From Chryseobacterium ginsenosidimutans (GTDB lineage Bacteria; Bacteroidota; Bacteroidia; Flavobacteriales; Weeksellaceae): a DNA stretch of 64,000 nt. How positions within the stretch are numbered: the first letter of the stretch is position 1; each line of letters opens with the position of its first letter. The notes beneath the pieces are model-generated. The model saw only the letters and a program-made list of their open reading frames with translations, was not told the DNA's origin and made no database searches. The position numbers were made by a program, and so were the translations under genes. The DNA lies in NCBI RefSeq assembly GCF_030823405.1, contig NZ_JAUSXC010000001.1, positions 3,021,001 to 3,085,000 of the forward strand. The letters run 5' to 3'. Positions 42,010 to 51,967 of the stretch are shown here, in pieces.

Positions 42010-43269
42010 TTATTTTTTTGCAATATGCAACTTTTTATTGATATCCTCAAATGCATTGAGTGTTTTATCAAGATGTTCTCTTTCATGCGTAGCCGTCACA
42101 CTCATCCTGATACGCGCATCTTTTCTGGCTACTGCCGGATATATAATAGGATTTGTATAGACACCATGCTCCATAAGCAACCTGCCTACATCTCCCGTAA
42201 TATGGGGATCTCCGATCTTCACCGGTATTACTGCAGAACGGGTAGTTCCCGTATCCAGTCCTAAATCATCCAGTCCTTTTTTGAAATAATTGATATTATC
42301 CCATAGTTTTGTGCGCCAATACGGTTCTTCGTCTATTAACTCTATAGCCTTAATAATTCCTGTAGTAGTAGATGGCGGAGTTGTTGCTGAAAATATCTGC
42401 TGGCGGGACTGAAACCTTATAAAATTTGTAAGGCTTTTGTTAGCAATAACATAGCCTCCTAAATTACCGAATGTTTTACTGAACGTTCCAGTAATAATAT
42501 CAATTTTATCCAATAATCCGGTATCTTCAATCGTTCCTCTTCCCGTTTTTCCTAAAATACCGACTCCATGTACATCATCAATCATTAAATAGCCATTGTA
42601 TCTTTTTACTAATTTATAAATTTCTTCAATAGGTGCAGTATCTCCATCCTGCGAATATACCCCGTCAATTACTACTAATTTAGTACGGTACTGATTTTCC
42701 GAAGTTTTTAAAATTTGCTCTAAAGCTACTAAATTATTATGAGGAAAGGTCTTTCTGTTAGTCAGAATACATCCTTCATAAACACTTGCATGTACTGCCA
42801 TATCTATAATGGCGATATCTTCCTTTTGAAGCAGAATCTGCAATGTTGCACTGTTTGCAGTATATCCTGTGGTAAAAATTACAGCTTCATCCTGAGTACG
42901 CCCAAAAAAAGAAGCTATTTTTGCTTCCAGTTCATTGTGATACGAATAATATCCACCAATGAGCGGAGTTGCCGCTGTACCGGTTCCGTACTTTTCAACA
43001 CCTTCTATTGCTGCCTGTTTTACTTTTGGGTGTTGGGTAAAACCCAAATAATCGCTGGTAACAAAGCTTACGAATTCTTTCGTTATATTTTCTACGCCCA
43101 CATTCATCACAGAGCTGCATCCTGTATTATTTTGTAATCTGTAATGGTGATGTCCGTTTGTCTTCATATATTCCAGAAAATCATAATAGGCATCTGCACG
43201 TTGCATCATGTCATACTCTGGGATATTCTCAAAATCCTTAAAAGTTGCTGTTGAGAAGTTAATTTTCAT
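42010..43269 (-). CDS. Alpha-oxoamine synthase family PLP enzyme (serine palmitoyltransferase / KBL type)
   Basis: A 419-residue enzyme that condenses an amino acid with an acyl-CoA. Motifs: SDYLGFTQHPKVKQAA, GTGTAATPLIGGYYSYH, FTTGYTANSATLQIL, MIDDVHGVGILGKTGRGT and the PLP lysine in GTFSKTFGNLGGYV. Candidates are serine palmitoyltransferase (sphingolipids are made by this group of bacteria), 2-amino-3-ketobutyrate CoA ligase or a BioF-like enzyme; the sequence alone does not decide. The N-terminal 45 residues before the family core are longer than in BioF. A TetR gene follows in the same operon. Confidence 0.82.
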   Translation of the reverse strand: MKINFSTATFKDFENIPEYDMMQRADAYYDFLEYMKTNGHHHYRLQNNTGCSSVMNVGVENITKEFVSFVTSDYLGFTQHPKVKQAAIEGVEKYGTGTAATPLIGGYYSYHNELEAKIASFFGRTQDEAVIFTTGYTANSATLQILLQKEDIAIIDMAVHASVYEGCILTNRKTFPHNNLVALEQILKTSENQYRTKLVVIDGVYSQDGDTAPIEEIYKLVKRYNGYLMIDDVHGVGILGKTGRGTIEDTGLLDKIDIITGTFSKTFGNLGGYVIANKSLTNFIRFQSRQQIFSATTPPSTTTGIIKAIELIDEEPYWRTKLWDNINYFKKGLDDLGLDTGTTRSAVIPVKIGDPHITGDVGRLLMEHGVYTNPIIYPAVARKDARIRMSVTATHEREHLDKTLNAFEDINKKLHIAKK

Positions 43270-43472
43270 CCTTAATTTGTTAGCTGTTAGTTATAACAAA
43301 TATAAGGCTATTTAAAAAATGTCTTTATTTATTTTTAATAAAATTTATTATGTGTAAAATATTTTTATTAAAAAATCATAAATGCAGCACATATTGATAA
43401 TATATACAAATTATCTTGATTAAAATTAATTTTTAGCATATTCAATCAAAATCATTTATTTAAGATATTACA

Positions 43473-44234
43473 TTAATTAGCCTTTGAAAAGCTATCATTA
43501 AAAGCTTGAATTGAATTTTTCACTTTCAGCTTTTCTAGAATATTCTGTCGGTGCCTGCTTACTGTGTTAATACTTATCGAAAGGAAATCTGCTATTTCTT
43601 TACTTGTAAAACCTTCACCTACAAATTTCAAAACCTGCAGTTCTCTTTGCGAAAGTATATTGTTGTAATTAAGTTTATCTTCAACCAGAATTTTACCTCT
43701 TATGGAATTGATAATTAAAAACTCCGAAGATAAAAACTGCGGTTGATCTACAGCAATATTATAAAGACATAATGCAAACCTCAGCTTGAGATTATAGGGT
43801 GAGTAAAAATAAAACATCCGATGCTGAACAAAAACATACATGCCGTGTTTATCTTTTATTCTCATTTTAGACAAAACACTTAAAGCTGCCCTTTCATCGG
43901 GTTTTGAGGCTTCCAACAGTTTAAAAAATCTTAATTCGTGAACATATTTTTTAATTTTATCATCCGGGTGAATTTTTTTCAGAATTTCTTCTTCCCAAAT
44001 TGAATTAACTGTTGTCGGATTTTCCTTAAAATTCAGACCTAATTCCAACGCGGTTTTTGAAGTGAAAATATAGCTCTTATTAAACTGCATATCACTCAGA
44101 ACGGCTATAGAATTCTCTATCAAGGAATAAGTGGAAGCAATATTCTTATATATTTCAACATCCAGCAAACAGGTTTTATTTTGTCCGCGATTCTTTAAAA
44201 GCAAGGTTTTATTAAGCGTATCTACGATTTCCAT
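43473..44234 (-). CDS. LuxR-type transcriptional regulator
   Basis: A 253-residue protein. The C-terminal 60 residues form a LuxR/FixJ DNA-binding domain (LSQRELQVLKFVGEGFTSKE, then SISINTVSRHRQNILEKLKV). The first 190 residues look PAS-like (IWEEEILKKIHPDDKIKKY is the PAS-type W-x-x-x-V-HPDD segment; MYVFVQHRMFYF). It is probably a cytoplasmic one-component sensor. It is divergent from the DUF1349 gene at 44325, a likely target. Confidence 0.82.
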   Translation of the reverse strand: MEIVDTLNKTLLLKNRGQNKTCLLDVEIYKNIASTYSLIENSIAVLSDMQFNKSYIFTSKTALELGLNFKENPTTVNSIWEEEILKKIHPDDKIKKYVHELRFFKLLEASKPDERAALSVLSKMRIKDKHGMYVFVQHRMFYFYSPYNLKLRFALCLYNIAVDQPQFLSSEFLIINSIRGKILVEDKLNYNNILSQRELQVLKFVGEGFTSKEIADFLSISINTVSRHRQNILEKLKVKNSIQAFNDSFSKAN

Positions 44235-44324
44235 AAAATGGTTATTTATAAGTATTGATGAAAATCTATTTTAATTTTACTTTTGCTAAAATAACAATTT
44301 ACGCTCACCTGCAGCCATAAAACA

Positions 44325-44972
44325 ATGAAGAGAATATTTTTAAGTTTTTGTGCCTTATTTATAATTAATAAAAGCTTTGCACAGACGTTAGAGAAAATGA
44401 CATGGTTCAACGAACCTGAAAAATGGGAAATAAAAAACAACAGTTTATCGATGTTTGTAACTCCTCAAAGCGATTACTGGAGAATCTCACACTATGGTTT
44501 TACAGTTGATGATGCACCATTTTTCTATACAACTTATGGTGGTGAATTCGAAGCCAAAGTAAAAATATCCGGGAATTACAAAGCCAGGTTTGACCAGACG
44601 GGATTGATGCTGAGAATCGACAAGGAGAATTACATTAAAGCTGGAATTGAATTTGTAGACGGGAAATACAACCTAAGCACTGTTGTTACGCATAAAACCA
44701 GTGATTGGAGCGTAATAACTTTAGATAAAATACCGGCTGCAGTTTGGATAAAAGCCGTAAGAAGACTGGATGCTGTTGAAGTTTTTTATTCTTTTGATGA
44801 TAAAAACTATATCATGATGCGAAATGCCCATCTTCAGGATAATTCTCCCGTGATGGTAGGTTTGATGGCAGCTTGTCCGGATGGAACAGGTTTTAATGCC
44901 ACTTTCGAAAATTTCAAAATAAAGCATTTACCCGATGAGCGCCGTTTAAAATGGCTTGAAAACAACAAATAG
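44325..44972 (+). CDS. DUF1349 domain-containing exported protein
   Basis: A 215-residue product with signal peptide (MKRIFLSFCALFIINKSFAQ). The mature part is a concanavalin-like beta sandwich of the DUF1349 family: FEAKVKISGNYKARFDQTGL, LMLRIDKENYIKAGIEF, STVVTHKTSDWSV and MVGLMAACPDGTGF. The family may bind sugars. It is transcribed away from the LuxR regulator, and terminator 45007-45030 follows. Confidence 0.85.
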   Translation: MKRIFLSFCALFIINKSFAQTLEKMTWFNEPEKWEIKNNSLSMFVTPQSDYWRISHYGFTVDDAPFFYTTYGGEFEAKVKISGNYKARFDQTGLMLRIDKENYIKAGIEFVDGKYNLSTVVTHKTSDWSVITLDKIPAAVWIKAVRRLDAVEVFYSFDDKNYIMMRNAHLQDNSPVMVGLMAACPDGTGFNATFENFKIKHLPDERRLKWLENNK

Positions 44973-45006
44973 ATTGAATCACTTCAATATATAGTCAATT
45001 TTATTT

Positions 45007-45035
45007 ACCTCTCCTGATCCGAGAGGTTTTCTTTT
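45007..45035 (+). terminator. Terminator of the DUF1349 gene
   Basis: Stem ACCTCTC/GAGAGGT with a 7-base loop, then TTTTCTTTTT. Confidence 0.75.
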
Positions 45036-45420
45036 TAATTTTCAGAAATGTTCATTCTATTTAAAATAGCATTTATAAAAAACAGTGACGAGATACCACA
45101 AAATCGGCAATAATAATATACAATACATATAAAATATTACATTTTAAACTCTTTTTATTACAAATTTTTAAAATATATTTAAAAAATAAAATTTTTGGTT
45201 AGATATTTGAAGTAGAAAATTAATTGAAAAAACAAATATCCTACACAAGATTTCAACACACCAACCACTTAAAATTAATAATATGCTAACTCATTTTACT
45301 TTTCCAAAAGATAGCCTTATCAAGTTTTTGAGAAAGTCATTTTCGATTCCCGTCAGTTGATCTGAAATTATTATCATTAAGTGTCTTGAACTATTCTTAA
45401 TCTATAAAACCTTTACGATC
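45036..45420. other. AT-rich gap upstream of small hypothetical gene
   Basis: No supported gene. A 25-codon frame at 45283-45360 (MLTHFTFPKDSLIKFLRKSF, ending IPVS) has a plausible AT-rich leader and might be a leader peptide for the 45421 gene, but there is no independent support for it. Confidence 0.4.
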
Positions 45421-45753
45421 ATGATCTTTGAAGATGAACATTCTGTATTACAGAATAACCACAATCTGTCGTTTGTAAAAAACGTCATTAATTTTCACGG
45501 GGATAAATCTTTCATTCTTAATTCTTTACATAAGATAAAGAACAATACCATCTGTAAAATAAAAAGAAAAACCATCAATAAATTAATCAAAGAATACACC
45601 CATCATTTGAACCAGTATATTGAAAATGAAGACATTAATTCAAAACCCGAAAACTATGAACTTTCGCCTGTCTACGCGCGGCAATCATATAATAAGGTGG
45701 TAAAAGAAGATGAGTATCTGCAGAAAGTTTTAACTTTTTTAATGAATCAATAA
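45421..45753 (+). CDS. Small hypothetical protein
   Basis: A 110-residue basic, helical cytoplasmic protein (KIKRKTINKLIKEYTHHLNQY, LSPVYARQSYNKVVKEDEYL). No family was recognised. Its last 15 bases overlap the end of the convergent antiporter gene. The composition is gene-like and no other frame is open, so it is kept as a real gene with moderate confidence. Confidence 0.5.
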   Translation: MIFEDEHSVLQNNHNLSFVKNVINFHGDKSFILNSLHKIKNNTICKIKRKTINKLIKEYTHHLNQYIENEDINSKPENYELSPVYARQSYNKVVKEDEYLQKVLTFLMNQ

Positions 45754-47322
45754 AATTCTTTCTTCCTCCAAATCAATTTTCATGAGATGTTTCCTGATAA
45801 GATCTTCATCAAAATGCTGCTTTTCATCATGATTCTGTGCTATAAGCCATAATCTTTGAGCGTTCAGAACATCAAGATAAGCTTCTTTGGCTTCAGAGGA
45901 AAGTTTAAGATCAGAATCTTCTTCGACTTTTCCGCGCCATTTCTCGTGAATCTGTTTTAAAAATGGGCTTTTTTCCAGTAATTCACCGTAATTATTTGTT
46001 AAATGATCTAAAGTAAGATTTGCCATTTCGCGACGGATCATATTTTCCGCTTCATCATCGGGAAGATGATCGTTGAAAGAAGAAATATTAACTTTTCTGA
46101 TTAAATAAGGTAACGTAAGCCCCTGAACCAATAAAGTAGTAAGAATGACAATAAAGGTAATGAACAGCACCAAATTTCTCTGAGGAAAATCTGGCCCTCC
46201 TTCATATAATTTAACAGGTATTGATAATGCCGCAGCCAGTGAAACCACACCTCTCATCCCCGTCCAGCCAAGAAGAAGCGGGATTTTAAATCCGGGGTTT
46301 CTTGTATCTGCAACAGTAATATAGTTTCTGGCAATCAACGTAATGATTACAGCCCCATAAGCCGATAAAATCCTTACAACCACCAATACTAAAGTAATTA
46401 ATAAACCATAACCGATCGCATCAGAAATACTTACACCTTCTAAATCTGCCGTGATTTCCGGAAGATCTAATCCTATTAAAATAAAGACCAATCCGTTCAA
46501 AATAAAGGCCAGACTTTCCCAGACATTAATACCCCTGATCCGGGAAGATGTGCTTAAAAAGCTATGCCTGTTATTTGATAAAAGTAAACCGCCGCTTACC
46601 ACTGCCAAAACCCCTGAACTGTGGACTTCTTCAGCAGCAATATACATTAAGTAAGGTGCAACTATCGTCAGAATTGTATCCATATTGGCATCAGTAGGCA
46701 GAATTTTCTGTCCTTTCATGAATAACCAGCCAATAAGCAAACCTATTCCTATTCCTCCCACAAGCATCCAAGAAAAACTTAGAACTGCATCATGCCACAG
46801 AAACTGCCCGGTTGCCACAGCAATCATCGCAAAACGAAAAATTATCAGTGAGGAAGCATCATTAAGAAGACTTTCACCCTCAAGGATTGACGACATTCTT
46901 TTGGGTACTTTTACAAATTTCAAAATAGCACCTGCACTCACAGCATCCGGTGGAGAAACAATTCCTCCCAACAGAAATCCTAATGCCAGAGAAAATCCGG
47001 GAATAAAATGATTTGCAAAAAAAGCTACTGTAGTTGCCGTAAGAAATACTACAACAAAAGCAAAACTACCTATAATCCGCCGCCATTTCCATAATTCTTT
47101 CCATGAAATTGCCCATGCTGCTTCATAAAGCAAAGGTGGAAGAAAAATAATGAAGATCAGTTCTGGATCGATTCTGATAATCGGAATGTTAGGAATAAAA
47201 CTGATCAATAAACCTGCGACGACAAGTAAAACAGGATATGCAACCTTGATCTTATTGGCTAACATAATGAGTAAAACAATGGCAATGATAAGGGATAAGT
47301 AAAATGGGAAATTTTCTATCAT
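45739..47322 (-). CDS. Na+/H+ antiporter, CPA1/NhaP type
   Basis: A 527-residue inner-membrane exchanger with about 12 hydrophobic helices followed by a cytoplasmic tail of about 125 residues. Transport motifs: LLYEAAWAISWKELWKWRR, GGIVSPPDAVSAGAILKF, EGESLLNDASSLIIFRFA (the Asn-Asp pair of electroneutral CPA1 antiporters) and LLGWTGMRGVVSLAAALSI. It probably serves pH and sodium homeostasis. Its end overlaps the convergent small gene by 15 bases. Confidence 0.92.
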   Translation of the reverse strand: MIENFPFYLSLIIAIVLLIMLANKIKVAYPVLLVVAGLLISFIPNIPIIRIDPELIFIIFLPPLLYEAAWAISWKELWKWRRIIGSFAFVVVFLTATTVAFFANHFIPGFSLALGFLLGGIVSPPDAVSAGAILKFVKVPKRMSSILEGESLLNDASSLIIFRFAMIAVATGQFLWHDAVLSFSWMLVGGIGIGLLIGWLFMKGQKILPTDANMDTILTIVAPYLMYIAAEEVHSSGVLAVVSGGLLLSNNRHSFLSTSSRIRGINVWESLAFILNGLVFILIGLDLPEITADLEGVSISDAIGYGLLITLVLVVVRILSAYGAVIITLIARNYITVADTRNPGFKIPLLLGWTGMRGVVSLAAALSIPVKLYEGGPDFPQRNLVLFITFIVILTTLLVQGLTLPYLIRKVNISSFNDHLPDDEAENMIRREMANLTLDHLTNNYGELLEKSPFLKQIHEKWRGKVEEDSDLKLSSEAKEAYLDVLNAQRLWLIAQNHDEKQHFDEDLIRKHLMKIDLEEERILLIH

Positions 47323-47697
47323 TGTAATCTTTTAAAACATAAATATACATATAAACACAAAATAATTCTTTATTCTTAAAAAACCGTTACATTAAATATA
47401 TTTTAATCAATATAATATTATCAAATAAAACACTAAAACCAAAAATTACTCACATAAAATTGATTAAACTTAAATTAAATAAATATTTAACATACCACAT
47501 AAGTACCACATTTTATTGCTTTAAAGTTTTGTTTAAGTTGCACGAAACAGAAAATACATTTGATTATTAATACTTTACAATAATTCTTTTTAAAACAATT
47601 AACATTAGTTTAAATATTATTTATCACATAAGGCATGGTATTTGCAAATATTTTTTTATCAAACCACAATTACAATAACCTTAACACACAAAATATT
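47323..47697. other. 375-bp AT-rich gap
   Basis: No gene seen. A TACATTTG element at 47555-47562 fits the -7 consensus and may serve the 47698 gene with a leader of about 130 bases; the -33 match is poor. Confidence 0.35.
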
Positions 47698-48114
47698 ATG
47701 AACGTTGCAGATCTAAAAATTAATAATTTAGTGGAATATAGAAATCAGATCTATAATATTACTGAAATATTCCAGGATAATGATAAAGATTATTTTGTAA
47801 AAATTGAAAATGACATTCACAGTTTTTCTGTTCCTGCAAGAGCAATAAAACCTATCCAGATCACTGAAGAATGGTTAGAAAAATTCGGCTTTTCAAGAAC
47901 TTACAGCTCTAATCAGCGTATAAGATACGAAAGACCGGAACCATTCATTAAATATGATATCGATTTGGATTCCAGAAAAATAGTTGAAGGTTTGAAAATT
48001 TATGGAAACTCAATAAAATGCAAATATATCCATGAATTTCAAAATATTTTCTCATGTCTGTTTGGAAAAGAGCCAGCTGTCATGAATTACGAATTATTAC
48101 ACACCGAATCTTAA
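47698..48114 (+). CDS. Conserved hypothetical protein (phage/accessory-type family)
   Basis: A 138-residue product starting MNVADLKINNLVEYRNQIYN and holding IKPIQITEEWLEKFGF and CKYIHEFQNIFSCLFGKEP. From memory, this pattern (an opening 'NxVxYxGxIxxVxxI', 'PIxLTEEWLxKFGF' and a terminal 'IKYVHQLQNLYFALTG') recurs in many Bacteroidetes prophage-like and accessory genes of unknown role. The ATG at 47698 follows a run of poor upstream sequence and is preferred to the one 63 bases earlier. A strong terminator follows. Confidence 0.65.
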   Translation: MNVADLKINNLVEYRNQIYNITEIFQDNDKDYFVKIENDIHSFSVPARAIKPIQITEEWLEKFGFSRTYSSNQRIRYERPEPFIKYDIDLDSRKIVEGLKIYGNSIKCKYIHEFQNIFSCLFGKEPAVMNYELLHTES

Positions 48115-48135
48115 TATAATACAATTTCATTCAAC

Positions 48136-48168
48136 AAAACCACAACTTTTCAGTTGTGGTTTTGTTTA
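48136..48168. terminator. Bidirectional terminator
   Basis: Perfect 12-bp stem AAAACCACAACT/AGTTGTGGTTTT with TTTC loop between convergent genes. Confidence 0.85.
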
Positions 48169-48177
48169 TAATTTAAA

Positions 48178-49461
48178 TTATTTTCTTAAAGATCTGAATG
48201 CTGCCCTAAGCTCTTCAGCAAAAAGCTGTGGCTCTTCCCAAGACGCAAAATGACCGCCTTTTTTCACTTCATTAAAATAATTTAAAGTTGGATATGCTTT
48301 TTCTGCCCAAGATTTCGGAGCCTGATAAATTTCTCCCGGAAATACTGTAATTGCTACAGGAACTTTAATTTCCTGCGTTCTCTGCTCCACCACGTTAAAA
48401 TTATTATTGTTGTTTTCCCAATACAGTTGCGCTGAAGAATTCGCTGTGTTCGTTAACCAATATAGTGTAATATCATCTAACATTTCATCTTTAGTTAAAG
48501 ATTTTTCGGCATTTCCTCCGCTGTATGTCCATTCATTAAATTTATCTAAGAAAAATGAAGCCAAGGCAACCGGAGAATCTGTTAAACCATATCCTAAAGT
48601 TTGAGGACGAGTGACCATCATTCCTGCATAACCGCCACCTTTTGTATACAATTTATTCAAAGAATTGAAGGCTGCTTTTTCTTGTTCCGTTAAATTTTCA
48701 GGAGCATTTCCACCAGATTTTAAAACTTCTGCAACTTCTGCGGGTACGGTTGCAGGCATATTTACATGAATCCCCAGCAAGTCTTCTGGAGCTTGACGCC
48801 CCATTGCATCGGCAACTACCGCTCCCCAATCTCCACCTTGAGAAACATAATGATGGTATCCCAAACGTTTCATTAAAATATCCCACGCCTGCCCCATTTT
48901 TTCAACGCCCCAACCGGCTTCAGTAGGTTTTCCTGAAAATCCGTAACCCGGCATCGAAGGAATTATCACATCAAATGCATCCTCAGCTTTTCCACCGTAT
49001 TTTGTAGGATTGGTAAGTGGATCAATTGCTTTTAAAACCTCAAAAACAGATCCCGGCCAACCGTGCGTAATGATTAAAGGCATAGCGTTTTTATGCTTTG
49101 AACGAACGTGAATGAAATGAATTTCCAAACCATCAATATTGGTAGTAAACTGTGGAAATGAATTTAATTTTGCCTCAGCTTTATGCCAGTCATAATCTGT
49201 TCCCCAATATTTTACAAGCCTCTGAATCTGATCCAGCTTAACACCTTGAGACTGATCTGTCACTGTTTCTTTCGAAGGCCATCTTGTCATGTTGATTCTT
49301 TGGCGAAGATCTTTTAAAGCATCATTGGAAACACTTGCATGAAAAGGCTTTATTGTTTCAGTTGTGATATTCTGGTTTGAAATCTGTGCAGATCCGGAAA
49401 TCGCCATAAATGCTAGGATTCCTGTTGCTAATTTTGTTTTTTGATTGCTGATTGTTTTCAT
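48178..49461 (-). CDS. Exported epoxide hydrolase-family alpha/beta hydrolase
   Basis: A 427-residue product with signal peptide (ending ISGSAQ). An epoxide hydrolase N-terminal domain (EHN; FHASVSNDALKDLRQRINMT and TRWPSKETV) precedes the alpha/beta fold with the oxyanion segment ITHGWPGSVFEVL, the nucleophile Asp in SQGGDWGAVVADAMG, and the base His in KKGGHFASWEEP. It would open epoxides to diols; export suggests action on external or envelope compounds. No operon partner is seen. Confidence 0.9.
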   Translation of the reverse strand: MKTISNQKTKLATGILAFMAISGSAQISNQNITTETIKPFHASVSNDALKDLRQRINMTRWPSKETVTDQSQGVKLDQIQRLVKYWGTDYDWHKAEAKLNSFPQFTTNIDGLEIHFIHVRSKHKNAMPLIITHGWPGSVFEVLKAIDPLTNPTKYGGKAEDAFDVIIPSMPGYGFSGKPTEAGWGVEKMGQAWDILMKRLGYHHYVSQGGDWGAVVADAMGRQAPEDLLGIHVNMPATVPAEVAEVLKSGGNAPENLTEQEKAAFNSLNKLYTKGGGYAGMMVTRPQTLGYGLTDSPVALASFFLDKFNEWTYSGGNAEKSLTKDEMLDDITLYWLTNTANSSAQLYWENNNNNFNVVEQRTQEIKVPVAITVFPGEIYQAPKSWAEKAYPTLNYFNEVKKGGHFASWEEPQLFAEELRAAFRSLRK

Positions 49462-49663
49462 ACTTTTTAATTTAAATTGTTGTTATTTTTAAAATTTATG
49501 ATGCAAAAGTATATTGCGGCAAAAGGGCAATCAATGAATAAATAGTCTAATCGGACAAACAAAACCGGGAAACAGTCATTTTAAAAGCTGAAAATTTTAA
49601 ACAAAAAAAATCCACAACTTGGTCGTTATGGATTATTTTCTCAAAATGTAAATTTATAGAAGT

Positions 49664-51388
49664 TTATTCTTCAACCATTGCTTCTTCCAACGTTACGGGA
49701 TCAACTGCTTCCTGATATTGTTCCCATTCTGTTTCCAGTTGTTTATTGGTTCTCATTTCCTCTTCCAGCTTCAAGGTCTCGCGATATTGTTTTGCTTCAG
49801 CTGCAAGAGTCCATTTGCAGGTGATTCCGATATGATCGATATAATTTTTAATATCATTAATTCCTAATCTGAAAAATTCTTTTCTAGGATTAATTTTATT
49901 AAGCTGACTTTTCATAAATTTTCTGTGAAGCTGTTTTTCCAAAGCAGGAGCATCATCGGCATAAATCATTGCATGAACATCAAACTCAAACGGAACACTC
50001 GCATCTCCCAATTCGCGAACACGATCCAATGGTTCCAGACGTCTTGTCATCCCTATTTTATAAACATCTTCACCGAAAGATCCTACATTTGATATCATGT
50101 ACACATTTCCTGATCTTGTCTGTTGCGCCATCGAAATTGCCCGCTGGTTTTTTTCTTCTGCTACTGTCAATTTACTCTGTAATTCTTCCAATTGCTGCTG
50201 GAAAACCAATTTTTGTTCTTCATTGGCTCTTGCAACCTGAGATTCTGCCTTTTCGATTAATCTTTTTAAAGTCAGTTCTTCTTTTTCGGCATCTTTTATG
50301 GCTTTTTCATATTCCTTTCTTGCCTTTTCTTCTTCACGGATCTGATCTCTAATTTGTCGCTGCTCTTCCTGTTCCTGAGACCTCAATTCCTGTACAACAA
50401 CCGCCCATTTCAATTCTTCCAAACGAGCTTCATGATAAACCTTGGAAATTCTAGCTTTTCTGAATGCTTCACCGTTAAAATTCACTAACTGAAATGCATC
50501 ATCCATTTTCTGCTTAAGAATTCCATAATTATCTTTTTTTACTGAAGCTAAAATCGTTTCTACTTTTCCGTTATAGGCATCTATGACAAAATCAATCGCA
50601 ATATCTCTCCTGTATTCATCCATATATTCGCAGATTCCCGCCTGTCTGCTTGTAATCATCAGTTTATTATTCTGACGGAGCTTTTTAAGATTTTCTCCAG
50701 CTTCTTTATGACCGAAATCTTCAGCCAATTCATCCAACAAAGTGTAAGTAGGAACAATATATTCATTTCCATATCCTTTAATAACATTCTTCATTGCCTT
50801 AATCCTGTCTGCAATTTCGTTGGCTTCTCTTAAACTTCGATATGCATCGCCACCAATTACTTCTGCTTTGTTTTCAGCACTATCAATGATTCTCTGAGAT
50901 TCTCTTACGGCATTTTCGTATAACAATTCAACTTCTTTAGTTCTTTTTTCAATGTATTCTTTTGCAATTCTACGAGATTCTTTTGATTGAAACTGGGCAT
51001 TATCTAATTCTGATTGTGCCATTTCTTTTAATCTTAAACCGTCTCTTTCAGCTTTCTTTAAAAGATATTCACATTCTACCTGAACATTAATAATATCCTG
51101 ATATTTGCTTAAAGCATCGTTGTGATTTTTAAGTTGAATATTTTTTTCTTCAACAGCCTTTTTATTAATCTGAAGATTCGATAATTCTGTTCTCAATCTT
51201 TGAATCTTGTCATTTAAAGATCTTTTATCCGCTTGATTATTGGATATATCAATCTTTAATTGATTAATTTCCTTATTAAGATTAGCGATTTGTAGATCTT
51301 TCTGAATGACTTCTTTTTTGATTTTGCCTGATCTGCTGAAAGCATAAAGCATTAAACCAAAGAAAATAATAATTAATACAATTTCCAT
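49664..51388 (-). CDS. Membrane-anchored coiled-coil protein with T5orf172 (GIY-YIG-like) domain, DUF4041
   Basis: A 574-residue protein: a hydrophobic N-terminal anchor (residues 3-17), coiled coil (about 25-105 and again 330-420), a DUF4041 region (about 120-300; GLRLKEMAQSELDNAQFQSK) and a C-terminal T5orf172/Mug113 domain (about 430-530; VYMISNVGSFGEDVYKIGMT, RVRELGDASVPFEFDVHAM, LHRKF). The latter is a GIY-YIG nuclease relative. Such proteins occur in phages and defence islands. Function unproven. It stands alone, upstream of the TNT-like pair's terminator. Confidence 0.85.
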   Translation of the reverse strand: MEIVLIIIFFGLMLYAFSRSGKIKKEVIQKDLQIANLNKEINQLKIDISNNQADKRSLNDKIQRLRTELSNLQINKKAVEEKNIQLKNHNDALSKYQDIINVQVECEYLLKKAERDGLRLKEMAQSELDNAQFQSKESRRIAKEYIEKRTKEVELLYENAVRESQRIIDSAENKAEVIGGDAYRSLREANEIADRIKAMKNVIKGYGNEYIVPTYTLLDELAEDFGHKEAGENLKKLRQNNKLMITSRQAGICEYMDEYRRDIAIDFVIDAYNGKVETILASVKKDNYGILKQKMDDAFQLVNFNGEAFRKARISKVYHEARLEELKWAVVVQELRSQEQEEQRQIRDQIREEEKARKEYEKAIKDAEKEELTLKRLIEKAESQVARANEEQKLVFQQQLEELQSKLTVAEEKNQRAISMAQQTRSGNVYMISNVGSFGEDVYKIGMTRRLEPLDRVRELGDASVPFEFDVHAMIYADDAPALEKQLHRKFMKSQLNKINPRKEFFRLGINDIKNYIDHIGITCKWTLAAEAKQYRETLKLEEEMRTNKQLETEWEQYQEAVDPVTLEEAMVEE

Positions 51389-51473
51389 ATTAAGTTATAT
51401 TAGTTTTTTAATTTATAGCAATAGTACCGATAATAATTAAGCGTTTTTTACGGCAAACCGTAATTATTATAAA

Positions 51474-51512
51474 AAGCTTCGGCTTCAAATCTTTGATTTG
51501 AAGCCGAAGCTT
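51474..51512 (-). terminator. Long-stem terminator of the TNT-like operon
   Basis: Perfect 17-bp stem (AAGCTTCGGCTTCAAAT and its complement) with a 5-base loop, followed on the minus strand by T-rich sequence. The sequence repeats GCTTC/GAAGC words within the arm. Confidence 0.8.
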
Positions 51513-51532
51513 GGAATACTAAATTAAATAAA

Positions 51533-51955
51533 TCATGATTCAATTTCCTCATATTTCCAAACACCTGAAATGGTAAGCAAAGTTAATCCCGGTTGCTTCT
51601 CACCATAACTGAAAACACAGATATATTTTGAGCCGCAAAACTGACAGTTGGTACCAAAATATAGAGTCGGTAAATTATTCACTGTCAATTCTCCAAAATG
51701 TAACAAATTTTGGAATGTTTCGGAAACAATCCCGTTTCGTAACAATTCATTTTTAGATAAAACTTCATCTTCATTATAAATCTGAAAAATTGGAAAACCC
51801 GTCTCATAAGGTGTTATTTCAACTTTATTTTCAAGGCGGCAGTTGCAACATGTAAATTTTACTTCGGCAGATTGACCTATTTCGTCATTAATAAATGAAC
51901 TCTTTATTACAGAGGCCTGTTTACTAATGGTTATTTTTTTTGAAATCGAGTACAT
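51533..51955 (-). CDS. Small zinc-ribbon-like protein, candidate immunity protein
   Basis: A 140-residue cytoplasmic protein without signal peptide. It has two cysteine pairs, FTCCNCRLEN (about residue 36) and GTNCQFCGSKYIC (about 106), which could bind one zinc ion. The middle is mixed helix and strand. No named family was recognised. It starts 12 bases after the stop of the TNT-like lipoprotein gene on the same strand and shares its terminator; toxin-then-immunity order suggests an immunity role, which is inference. Confidence 0.62.
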   Translation of the reverse strand: MYSISKKITISKQASVIKSSFINDEIGQSAEVKFTCCNCRLENKVEITPYETGFPIFQIYNEDEVLSKNELLRNGIVSETFQNLLHFGELTVNNLPTLYFGTNCQFCGSKYICVFSYGEKQPGLTLLTISGVWKYEEIES

Positions 51956-51967
51956 TTAAATTATTTA

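Noticed and set aside
45283..45360. 25-codon frame upstream of the 45421 gene
   Set aside because: Too short with no promoter, repeat or homology support; mentioned only in the gap entry.
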